DNA from: a virus
Virus record (IMG/VR): IMGVR_UViG_3300031227_000265
Span: 1 to 30,569 of that record
Reading direction: 5' to 3' (one strand)
Length of the DNA stretch: 30,569 nucleotides
Of this stretch, positions 7,021-13,948 are shown one piece after another. The first letter of the stretch is position 1; every line of letters starts with the position of its first letter. Below the pieces are notes generated by a model. It was not told the origin of the DNA and did not search any database. It was given only the letters and a program-made list of their open reading frames with translations. Position numbers and translations under genes: made by a program.

Positions 7021-8401
7021 TGAAAAACTAACCCCATTTGGGAGTTCGTTTCAAACCAAAGTGATATCGTCACTTCTGGCTGACACCAAGTATTTTCAGA
7101 CAATAGGGGATATCTTGGAACCAGTCATGTTTGATAGTGACGCTAATCAATGGTTAGTGGCCACCATCAGTGAGTATTTTATGGAGTACAAAACGACTCC
7201 AACACTCGATGTACTTAAAATCAAAATAAATGAAATACAGAATGACATCCTACAGACATCAGTAATTGCTAAGCTCAAAGAGGCATGGCAAAATATGGAT
7301 TCTACTGATCTAGAATTTGTCAAAGGGGAATCATTGGAATTTTGTAAAAATCAAATATTGAAAAACGCAATTATTCAATCGGTTGATTTATTACAAGAAA
7401 AGAAATACGATTCGATTAAGGGGCTGATTGATAATGCCCTAAAAGCTGGATCGGAACGAGATATAGGCCACGATTATATTGTGGGTTTGGAGGAGAGATT
7501 GACAAAAAGCACTAGAAGTACGATAGAAACCCCTTGGGAATCCGTCACTGAATTGATGGACGGGGGAGCTGGTAAGGGTGAATTAATAGTGGTGGTAGCA
7601 CCCGCTGGTATTGGAAAAACGTGGGTATTACAGACAGTTGGGGCACATGGGGTTAAAATTGGTTTGACAGTAGTTCACTATACATTGGAATTAAATCAGA
7701 ATTATGTTGGTTTGAGATATGATACTATTATGAGTGGGGTTCCAACCGCAAACATTAAGTATCATCAAGAGGATGTAAAAAAGGTAATTGATGCATTACC
7801 GGGGAAAATGATAATTAAGTATTGGCCAACCAGATCGGCATCGGTACAAACGATTGCGGCTCACTTAAAACAAATGGAAATTCAGAATATTATACCCGAC
7901 CTAATTGTGGTTGATTATGCCGATATTCTGAGAGATTCATCTGGAGCCGTAGAAAAACGATTCCAGCTGAGTAATATTTATGAGGACTTGAGAGGTCTGG
8001 CCGGTGAATTCAGTTTACCAGTATGGACGGCATCTCAAGCGAATCGTAGTGCATTGGAAGAGGAAATTATTGATGCTTCCAAAGTTGCAGAGGATTATTC
8101 TAAGATAATGACAGCTGACTTTGTAATGTCTATTAGTCGTCAAGTATCTGATAAGATAGCGAATACGGCTAGATGTCACATTATCAAAAACAGATTTGGT
8201 CAGGATGGTATTACCTTGCCGATGAATATGAATACGAATATAGGTAAAATAGAAATCTTTGAGGGTCAAAGTTTTAGTGGAAAAGAACAACAGAAAAAGA
8301 TGAATAACGGTGATGAGTATGTCCGCAAGGAATTGAAGAACCGATTCAAAGATTTGATGGTGGATAATAAGGCCGAGAAAAAGGTCGATGGATATGAATA
8401 G
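7010..8401 (+). CDS. 41: Replicative DNA helicase gp41 (DnaB family)
   Basis: A 463-residue hexameric helicase that unwinds the fork 5'-3' with primase gp61 (T4 gp41 is 475 residues). The N-terminal helical domain covers about residues 1-165. The RecA-like motor follows, with Walker A APAGIGKT at 197-204 and Walker B in LIVVDYADIL, and an Arg-containing C-terminal segment (RCHIIKNRFGQDG). ATG 7010 has GAGAATGGG just upstream and overlaps the endonuclease remnant. Unlike some related phages, the gene is not split by an intein. The stop is TAG, 10 bases before nrdJ. Confidence 0.93.
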   Translation: MVDSEKLTPFGSSFQTKVISSLLADTKYFQTIGDILEPVMFDSDANQWLVATISEYFMEYKTTPTLDVLKIKINEIQNDILQTSVIAKLKEAWQNMDSTDLEFVKGESLEFCKNQILKNAIIQSVDLLQEKKYDSIKGLIDNALKAGSERDIGHDYIVGLEERLTKSTRSTIETPWESVTELMDGGAGKGELIVVVAPAGIGKTWVLQTVGAHGVKIGLTVVHYTLELNQNYVGLRYDTIMSGVPTANIKYHQEDVKKVIDALPGKMIIKYWPTRSASVQTIAAHLKQMEIQNIIPDLIVVDYADILRDSSGAVEKRFQLSNIYEDLRGLAGEFSLPVWTASQANRSALEEEIIDASKVAEDYSKIMTADFVMSISRQVSDKIANTARCHIIKNRFGQDGITLPMNMNTNIGKIEIFEGQSFSGKEQQKKMNNGDEYVRKELKNRFKDLMVDNKAEKKVDGYE

Positions 8402-8411
8402 GAGAGAATAA

Positions 8412-9509
8412 ATGGTAACTTTTAAATTATCGGATAAATTTATAGATGGGTTCAAGCGCAAGCGGGCACCCTTCGGTTTCAATGGGTTAGGGGCCCTAGT
8501 ATATATGAGGACATATTCCAGAATAAAGGAAGATGGTTCAAATGAACAATGGTGGGAAACAGTACAGCGTGTAGTTGAAGGTACATATAGCATGCAGAAA
8601 AACTGGATAGACGAACAAGGTCTTGGATGGAACCCATGGCAGGCACAGAGGTCTGCACAGGAAATGTATGAGCGTATTTTTGAAATGAAATTTCTACCAC
8701 CCGGACGGGGTCTGTGGGCAATGGGCACTGCTATCACTGAAGAAAAGGGATTGTATGCGGCATTGAATAACTGTGCATTCGTATCCACCGAAAATTTGAA
8801 AGACGATTTGGCCAAACCATTCACGTTTCTAATGGACGCTTCCATGTTGGGAGTCGGTGTTGGATTTGATACAAAGGGGGCAGGGCAACTTATTGTCAAA
8901 GGCCCTAATGTGGATAGACCACCAGAAAAGTTTGTAATCCCAGATTCCCGTGAGGGTTGGGTTGATGCCATGAAATTATTGATCGAGAGCTATTTTCTTG
9001 GTACTTCACCTATGGATTATGATTATGATACAATCAGGCCAGAGGGAGCACCAATAAAGGGGTTCGGCGGCACTTCAAGTGGGTACAAACCACTTAAAGC
9101 TGCTATGGATGAAATATCCAAAACACTAGATAAAAATGTTGGGGCACCTATTACAATAACCACAATAGTTGATATTATGAATCATATTGGTAAATGTGTG
9201 GTGGCCGGAAATGTCAGACGCTGTTTACCAAATCACTATGAAGTTCAAACGGAAAATGGTTTCAAATGTATGAGTGAACTTACATCGGGAGATATGATAA
9301 ATACAGCAGGAGGTTTGCGAGAGGTTAATGATGTCATAGATAGCGGAAAACAGAAAGTGTTGAAAATTAAAACGATGAACAATACTGAATATGAAGCTAC
9401 TGAAAAACATACATTATTGGTATATAATCAGAAACTAGGCTTTAAGTGGAAAATGGTAAAGGATATTGATTCGGAGTTAGATTTTTTAGTTAAACCCAAA
9501 AATAAATAA
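8412..9509 (+). CDS. nrdJ: NrdJ N-terminal piece fused to split intein N-half 1
   Basis: Residues 1-270 are the first part of an adenosylcobalamin-dependent ribonucleoside-triphosphate reductase (RTPR type). The signatures are FLPPGRGLWAMGT, NNCAFVST and MDASMLGVGVGFDTKGAG, ending at the conserved GNVRR. At Cys271 the sequence changes to an intein N-half: block A is CLPNHYEVQTENGFKCMSEL, and block B is TEYEATEKHTLL with its Thr-x-x-His. The ORF stops at TAA 9507-9509. The matching C-half opens the next ORF, so the two should join by protein trans-splicing. GGAGAG just before the ATG is the ribosome binding site. The enzyme makes deoxynucleotides for phage DNA. Confidence 0.92.
   Translation: MVTFKLSDKFIDGFKRKRAPFGFNGLGALVYMRTYSRIKEDGSNEQWWETVQRVVEGTYSMQKNWIDEQGLGWNPWQAQRSAQEMYERIFEMKFLPPGRGLWAMGTAITEEKGLYAALNNCAFVSTENLKDDLAKPFTFLMDASMLGVGVGFDTKGAGQLIVKGPNVDRPPEKFVIPDSREGWVDAMKLLIESYFLGTSPMDYDYDTIRPEGAPIKGFGGTSSGYKPLKAAMDEISKTLDKNVGAPITITTIVDIMNHIGKCVVAGNVRRCLPNHYEVQTENGFKCMSELTSGDMINTAGGLREVNDVIDSGKQKVLKIKTMNNTEYEATEKHTLLVYNQKLGFKWKMVKDIDSELDFLVKPKNK
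9222..9506 (+). other. Split intein 1, N-half
   Basis: A 95-residue intein N-fragment from Cys1 to the stop, inserted after GNVRR of NrdJ. Block A and block B motifs are intact. No endonuclease gene separates it from its C-half; only 66 bases lie between the stop and the next start codon. Confidence 0.88.
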
Positions 9510-9575
9510 AATATGAAGCGGTTAAGAATAATGGATACCGATTTAAATTAGATGTATATTAATAGGAGAATGATT

Positions 9576-9743
9576 ATGTATGGGATAGAAGATTTCAATT
9601 TGGAAGATTTCAATTTAATTTCGATTATGGAAATAGTCGATGAAAATAAATATGTTCAAACGATGGACATAGAGGTTGCGGACAAGCATCATTTCTTTGT
9701 ACGAAATCCTGAATACTCGGATGAATGTATTGTATCACACAAT
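9576..9743 (+). other. Split intein 1, C-half
   Basis: A 56-residue C-fragment ending in S-H-N, with Thr as the +1 extein residue (TAEIVFG). It is longer than the usual 35-45 residues because of a repeated acidic N-terminal stretch (IEDFNLEDFNL). Confidence 0.87.
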
Positions 9744-10322
9744 ACAGCCGAAATTGTATTTGGTGATCCTGAGAATCAGGAATATTTGGACTTAAAGGAT
9801 TACGACGTGAATCCATATAGGGAAGAATTTGGGTGGACATCGAACAATTCTATATTTGCCGAATTGGGCATGGATTATACTGATGCTTGTAAACGTGTTG
9901 TGAAAAATGGTGAACCGGGATTTGCATGGCTTGAGAATATGCAGGGTTACTCACGTATGAAGAGCGGTAAAGACTACAAAGATAGACGTGTAAAAGGTGG
10001 AAATCCATGTGTTGTTGGTGATTCAATTATTACTACTGATAGAGGTAGACTTAGAATGGATGAATTAGTTGAACGTGTAAATTCAGGTGAAACCATAAAA
10101 GTTATGTCTTTTAATGAACAAACATTAACAACTGAATTTAATGTTATTACAAAAGCGTGGATGAGTAAAAAGGATGCTACTGTATTGACATTGGAAATTG
10201 AGGAAAATGACCAAATGTTTAAATTGACATGTACCCCCGACCATAAAATATATACAACTAATCGAGGATATGTTGAGGCTAATGATTTAACTGGGGAGGA
10301 TGATATAAAAATAATTACATAA
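9576..10322 (+). CDS. nrdJ: NrdJ middle piece flanked by two split-intein halves
   Basis: A 248-residue ORF in three parts. Residues 1-56 are intein 1 C-half, with block F (VQTMDIEVADKHHFFV) and the terminal V-S-H-N. Residues 57-144 are an NrdJ segment beginning TAEIVFGDPENQEYLDLKDY and ending RRVKGGNP. Residues 145-248 are intein 2 N-half, with block A (CVVGDSIITTDRGRLRMDEL) and block B (LTCTPDHKIYT). That half resembles the known NrdJ-1 split intein. I chose ATG 9576 because AGGAG at 9564-9568 is 7 bases upstream; ATG 9552 and 9570 are alternatives. The middle exon must be spliced at both ends to give reductase. Confidence 0.9.
   Translation: MYGIEDFNLEDFNLISIMEIVDENKYVQTMDIEVADKHHFFVRNPEYSDECIVSHNTAEIVFGDPENQEYLDLKDYDVNPYREEFGWTSNNSIFAELGMDYTDACKRVVKNGEPGFAWLENMQGYSRMKSGKDYKDRRVKGGNPCVVGDSIITTDRGRLRMDELVERVNSGETIKVMSFNEQTLTTEFNVITKAWMSKKDATVLTLEIEENDQMFKLTCTPDHKIYTTNRGYVEANDLTGEDDIKIIT
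10008..10319 (+). other. Split intein 2, N-half
   Basis: A 104-residue N-fragment starting at Cys directly after NrdJ GGNP. The block B motif CTPDHKIYT and the following RGYVEANDLTGEDD match the style of the NrdJ-1 split intein N-half. Confidence 0.9.
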
Positions 10323-10390
10323 TTCGTTTGTATATGGTATTTATTTTTGATATTTATAATAAAGAAACACTCTATATAAAGGAATGAACT

Positions 10391-11446
10391 GTGAAAACAT
10401 ATTGTGAAAAAAAGAACGGAAAAATTAAATTTGGAGATACTAATCATATTAGTTACGTGGGTCACTATACAAACAATAACAATAAAACATATTATTTGCG
10501 TAGCAAGATTGAATTCGTGGTGGCTAGATGATTAGATATAAAAAATCTTAAATTTTTATATGAATGCAAAATATATATAATAAATTCAAAAAATTATAAA
10601 CCCGATTTTTTCCACACTGTAAATGATAAAATCAGAACTATTATAGAAGTAAAACCAGATAAACAAACGGCTCTGGAATATTATTCTAAATATAACGAGT
10701 ATTTTAAGAATATAGGAATTCGGTATGTAGTTTTATGAGAAAAACACATACATCAATTAATACGTAAAAATAATTTACAAGATGAGGTACTAAATTGAAT
10801 AGACTATAGCATCACGAATTATAAAGTTCCCGATATGAGAGGGAAAAATAATCCTAGATATGGAATGAAAACATCAGCAACTACTAAAAAGAAGATAGGT
10901 GATAAGACCAGAGAAAGATGTAAGGATAATGAGTATATTGATAAATTGAGTACCTCTATTTCTAAGTTCTATAATACGGACATGGGACTAAAACGAAGAA
11001 ATGAAATTTCAGAGTTAAGAAAACGTGAAAACGTAGAATTCTGGAAACGGAAAAATCATGATGACCCACTTACTACTGCTATATGTAAAATATGTGGTGA
11101 TTTATTTAGATATAGAGGTATTAGTGAAAGTGGTCGTGTAACTTGTAGAAAAAATGGATGTACTACAAAATATAATAATAGTATTGGAATTCCTCGAAAA
11201 CCATTATCTAAAAAATCAAGTATTAGCTCATATAAAACAAGACTGTTAAACGGTGGTAATAAAATGAAATTAACTGAAAACTATAAAGATTGAAACGAGA
11301 AAATTAACATGTTAAAGAAAACGTATAATATTCCAATGACGTTTGGTATGAATGAAAATACCATTGTCAAATATTTTGGAAATATAAACACCTATATAAA
11401 GGAGATAAAAAAATATGGGAAAACTAATAAGAACGATTTTACATAA
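10391..11446 (+). CDS. Free-standing PD-(D/E)XK homing endonuclease with NUMOD3-like motif; four in-frame TGA
   Basis: A 351-residue ORF only when TGA is Trp at codons 47, 116, 136 and 301 (10529, 10736, 10796, 11291). The nuclease core has D72 in YKPDFF and E86-x-K88 in IIEVKPDK, preceded by a helix with RSKIEFVVARW. A NUMOD3-like DNA-binding motif follows (MRGKNNPRYGMK, KKKIGDKTRERC), then a four-Cys zinc finger (CKICG...TCRKNGC). GTG 10391 has AAGGA 7 bases upstream. It lies between the halves of split intein 2, and its end overlaps the intein C-half start. It presumably cuts intein-free nrdJ alleles to spread the element. Confidence 0.85.
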
Positions 11447-11522
11447 AACTGTGGAGGATGTATTCGATTTAACCGTCGATGCTGTCCATAATTTTATAGC
11501 CAATGGTATATTGGTACATAAC
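11415..11522 (+). other. Split intein 2, C-half
   Basis: A 36-residue C-fragment with a typical ending (NFIANGILVHN). The +1 residue is Cys, which is also the expected catalytic cysteine of the reductase. Confidence 0.9.
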
Positions 11523-12631
11523 TGCCTTAACTACTAAGTCTCGGGGCAGTATAAATTTCTCCTGATTGACTTGGAAGGTGAGTATACACCGACAGGGCGC
11601 AAGGGTAAAGCCAGCGTGAGAGACTGAGCGGAGAAACTTCAAAATGAAGATGCGACAGTCCACCTTATGAATCGAAACTTCTGATACGATTTGTAAACAG
11701 CGAACAAAGTTTAGAATCCTATGAATTGTGTTGTCTAGTTGAAACATTTCCAGACAATCATACGAGCAAAGAAGATTATTTGCGAACATTGAAATATGCT
11801 TATCTTTATGCAAAGACAGTGACACTTGGAAAAACTCATTGGCCAGACACAAATAGGGTTATGCTGAGAAATCGTAGAATTGGTACATCGGTATCTGGTA
11901 TTGCCCAATTCATTACCAATCGAGGTCTGGGTGTACTCAGGGATTGGTTGGAAAGTGGGTACGATGAGATTAAGAAATGGGATGAGATGTATTCAGATTG
12001 GTTATGTATTCAGCCCAGTATAAAAATTACAAGTGTGAAACCTAGTGGGACAGTATCACTACTGGCCGGATCAACTCCAGGATTACATTATCCAGAGAGT
12101 AGGTTCTACATCAGGCGTGTACGACTGGCAAAAAGTAGTAAACTGATTACACCACTTGAAAACGCTGGATACAAAATAGAACCGGCTTATGGTTCTGAAG
12201 AAAGCACAGTTGTGGTGGAAATTCCCATTGATGAGGGTGATGGAATTAGGACAAAGAAGGACTTAACGATGTGGGAACAATTGGCCCTTGCGGCGTTTAT
12301 GCAACGGCATTGGGCTGACAATGCTGTTAGTGCCACGATCACGTTTGATCCGGAAACCGAATCGGATCAACTCCCATTCGCTTTGAACTATTTTCAGTAT
12401 CAATTAAAAGGCATTTCATTTCTACCTAGAGTGGAAAAGGGGGCCTATAGACAAATGCCGTATGAGGAAATCACTGAAAGTGAATATGATAATATGAAAA
12501 CTAATCTAAAATATTTGAGTTTAATTCACATTGAAGGGGAAATGGCAAACCCAGAAAAATATTGTGGGAATGATACGTGTGAAATTGATGCCGAGTGGGC
12601 ACAAGTTGAAGATGAACAGGATGAAAAATAA
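11415..12631 (+). CDS. nrdJ: Split intein 2 C-half plus NrdJ C-terminal piece, interrupted by a group I intron
   Basis: The coding sequence is 11415-11527 joined to 11701-12631, giving 1,044 bases in frame (347 residues). Residues 1-36 are the intein C-half, with block F (VFDLTVDAVHNFIANG) and terminal V-H-N. The +1 residue is Cys, followed by Leu, whose codon is split by the intron (CT/C), then EQSLESYELCCLVETF. The rest is the reductase C-terminus, including KITSVKPSGTVSLL. After all splicing NrdJ would be about 669 residues (Lactobacillus RTPR is 739). AAGGAG at 11399-11404 serves ATG 11415. Without intron removal translation stops at TAA 11535-11537. Confidence 0.9.
11528..11700 (+). ncRNA. 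173-nt ORF-less group I intron in nrdJ
   Basis: The upstream exon end CTGCCT (11522-11527) pairs with guide sequence GGGCAG (11544-11549), giving P1 with the U.G wobble at the 5' splice site. TCG at 11541-11543 can pair with the 3' exon start CGA (P10). The R-like GAGACTGAGCGG and the S-like AAGATGCGACAGTCC provide GACTG/CAGTC for P7. CTTC/GAAG around AAAAT between them forms P8. The element ends in G at 11700. Excision restores the reductase frame exactly. No endonuclease ORF lies inside it, so it is a minimal intron. Confidence 0.88.
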
Positions 12632-12634
12632 TCT

Positions 12635-12651
12635 AATCTCATAGTGAGATT
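12635..12651 (+). other. Short hairpin after nrdJ
   Basis: AATCTCA (12635-12641) and TGAGATT (12645-12651) form a perfect 7-bp stem with a 3-base loop. There is no T tract after it, so it is more likely an mRNA-stabilising or weak pause hairpin than a full terminator. Confidence 0.45.
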
Positions 12652-12681
12652 GATATAGACAGATAAACAAGGAGAAAGACA

Positions 12682-13122
12682 ATGTTAGTAAAGTTAAAAA
12701 GTTGGACAAGAGAGAAAGTTATTGAATGTGACAGTTACCATATTGAAAAAGTGGAGCATGGACATAGATGACAAATAATGAGAAACGCCACACAAGGAGA
12801 TGTTAATGGTCTCGTCCTTGACCAAGTAATGGAACATTGGTCAAATGGGGAAGATGTGCGGGTGTTTGTAACTGACAATGGTAAAAATGTGGAGTCATAC
12901 AGATATACATGGACTAAGCCACCATGCGGTCCGCCGCAGGAAGGCTATGGTTCACGGGACATTGGGACGGTTGAGCCACGGTTTGACCACGATTTATCCA
13001 AGGACACATTGGCTTTTATAATCGGTGCAGTTGAAAAGTATGGAAATGATGCATCATATAGTGAGTCGCTTGTAGTGTATTTACAAGAGCGTCTTTTTGG
13101 TAAGGATGAAATAGCTAAATAA
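12682..13122 (+). CDS. Hypothetical protein with in-frame TGA (Trp30)
   Basis: A 146-residue protein when TGA 12769-12771 is read as Trp (GHRWQIM). AAGGAG at 12670-12674 precedes ATG 12682. Read with the standard code this would be a 29-residue peptide and a separate 114-residue ORF from ATG 12778, but that ATG has no ribosome binding site, which favours read-through. The later part has a Pro/Gly-rich stretch (KPPCGPPQEGYGSRD) and a C-terminal helix. I do not recognise the family. Confidence 0.65.
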
Positions 13123-13134
13123 AACAAAAACTGG

Positions 13135-13158
13135 TGGGGTGGGCTTCTCGGTCTGCCC
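13135..13158 (+). terminator. Weak hairpin upstream of dut
   Basis: GGGGTGGGC (13135-13143) and GTCTGCCCC (13150-13158) form a 9-bp stem, counting three G.U pairs, around a 6-base loop. No T tract follows, so this is at most a weak terminator or leader hairpin. Confidence 0.4.
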
Positions 13159-13178
13159 CTAAGTAAACGGAGAAATAA

Positions 13179-13634
13179 ATGTACACATTAAAATTAAACG
13201 CATTTAGCGATGATATGATTGAACGGTATGCAAACCATACACATTATCATGAAGGAGATTCGGGGATAGATTTGTTCTTCCCAGACCCAGTAACAATACC
13301 AGCTGGAACTTTGGGTAAGAAAATCGGTCTCGGATTTTCGTGTGAAATGATATATGGGATGTCTGAAAACGTGTCATTCAATATATACCCACGATCCAGT
13401 ATTTCCAAAACACCATTGAGATTGTCAAATTCGGTTGGTCTAGTGGATGCTGGTTATAGAGGTGAGATCATGGCATTATTTGATAATCACAGTGATAGGG
13501 ATTACCATATTAGTGCGGGAGACAGGCTGCTACAGATCGTAGGACCCAACCTCCAGCCCATTGATTTGGAATATGCTGAAGAATTATCTGGTTCCGATAG
13601 GGATGAAGATGGTGTTGGAAGCACGGGAAAATAG
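13179..13634 (+). CDS. dut: dUTPase (trimeric dUTP diphosphatase)
   Basis: A 151-residue enzyme hydrolysing dUTP to dUMP and pyrophosphate, limiting uracil in DNA and supplying dUMP. Conserved motifs appear in order: DSGIDL (27-32), PRSSIS (71-76), VGLVDAGYRGEI with the catalytic Asp90, RLLQIV, and a C-terminal GVGSTGK. The last motif is a variant of the usual glycine-rich RGSGGFGSTG arm. GGAG about 7 bases upstream supports ATG 13179. It follows nrdJ, in keeping with a nucleotide-supply cluster. The stop is TAG. Confidence 0.95.
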   Translation: MYTLKLNAFSDDMIERYANHTHYHEGDSGIDLFFPDPVTIPAGTLGKKIGLGFSCEMIYGMSENVSFNIYPRSSISKTPLRLSNSVGLVDAGYRGEIMALFDNHSDRDYHISAGDRLLQIVGPNLQPIDLEYAEELSGSDRDEDGVGSTGK

Positions 13635-13667
13635 TTGAAAATAAATCGTGTCTTTGGGAAATAAAAC

Positions 13668-13680
13668 ACTATTTATATAC
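13668..13680. repeat. 13-mer ACTATTTATATAC, copy 1
   Basis: Identical to 17051-17063. It lies directly before the tRNA array. Read on the minus strand it contains TATAAATA, the T4 late promoter octamer; on the plus strand it is an A+T-rich box that could act as a -10 element. Confidence 0.45.
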
Positions 13681-13753
13681 GCGGTTGAGGTGTAAGGGGA
13701 TTTGCATGTCGGCTTTCCAGCCGGAGGAGTTGGTTCAAAACCTTCCAACCGCT
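13681..13753 (+). tRNA. tRNA-Gly-like (UCC), degenerate copy
   Basis: The acceptor stem GCGGTTG/CAACCGC is perfect and the discriminator is T, followed by CTA rather than CCA. The anticodon arm is TCGGC/GCCGG around TTTCCA, a 6-base loop instead of 7, still showing T33-TCC-A. The T stem (GTTGG/CCTTC) has two mismatches. It may be a decaying copy of the next tRNA gene. Confidence 0.55.
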
Positions 13754-13764
13754 CTATTACAAAT

Positions 13765-13837
13765 GCGATTGAGGTGTTCAAGGGGAGCACGTCGGTATTC
13801 CATATCGAAGGAGTGGGTTCGAATCCTGCCGATCGCT
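13765..13837 (+). tRNA. tRNA-Gly (UCC)
   Basis: A full cloverleaf of 73 bases: acceptor GCGATTG/CGATCGC, D stem GTGT/GCAC, anticodon stem TCGGT/ATCGA with loop ATTCCAT (anticodon TCC), variable loop AGGA, and T arm GTGGG-TTCGAAT-CCTGC. Discriminator T fits bacterial tRNA-Gly; CTA follows instead of CCA. It would read GGA codons. Confidence 0.8.
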
Positions 13838-13848
13838 CTATTAAAAAT

Positions 13849-13921
13849 GCGATTGAAGTGTAACAGGTAAGCACGCCGACATACCATGTCGGAAGAGTGG
13901 GTTCGAGTCCTACTGATCGCT
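13849..13921 (+). tRNA. tRNA-Gly-like (anticodon ACC)
   Basis: The cloverleaf is intact: acceptor GCGATTG/TGATCGC (two G.U pairs), anticodon stem CCGAC/GTCGG with loop ATACCAT, and T arm GTGGG-TTCGAGT-CCTAC. The anticodon would be ACC (GGU). Unmodified A34 is unusual for a bacterial Gly tRNA, which normally uses GCC for GGU/GGC. Confidence 0.7.
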
Positions 13922-13948
13922 CTATTAATGCAAGGAAAAAAATGTTAT

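Larger units (their letters stand above)
13681..13932 (+). repeat. Three tandem tRNA units of exactly 84 nt
   Basis: tRNA-like genes start at 13681, 13765 and 13849. Each 84-nt unit is a 73-nt tRNA plus an 11-nt spacer beginning CTATTA. The copies differ mainly in the D and anticodon arms, so this is an old tandem duplication. Confidence 0.8.

Noticed and set aside
8015-8971. 318-residue minus-strand ORF
   Set aside because: It lies antisense across the conserved gp41 C-terminus and NrdJ N-terminus and has no recognisable domain; its openness reflects codon bias of the + strand genes.
10835-11293. Stand-alone 152-residue protein
   Set aside because: It is the middle of the 351-residue endonuclease read between TGA codons; the true frame runs from GTG 10391 to TAA 11446.
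11535-11700. nrdJ inactivated by the stop codon after C-L-N-Y
   Set aside because: The stop lies in a group I intron; splicing at 11527/11701 restores the conserved CLEQSLESYE.
12778-13122. Separate 114-residue gene starting at ATG 12778
   Set aside because: No ribosome binding site precedes that ATG, while ATG 12682 has a good one and reaches it through a single TGA.
13681-13932. CRISPR array
   Set aside because: Three 84-nt units are too few, the repeated part is a tRNA cloverleaf and there are no separate unique spacers or cas genes.
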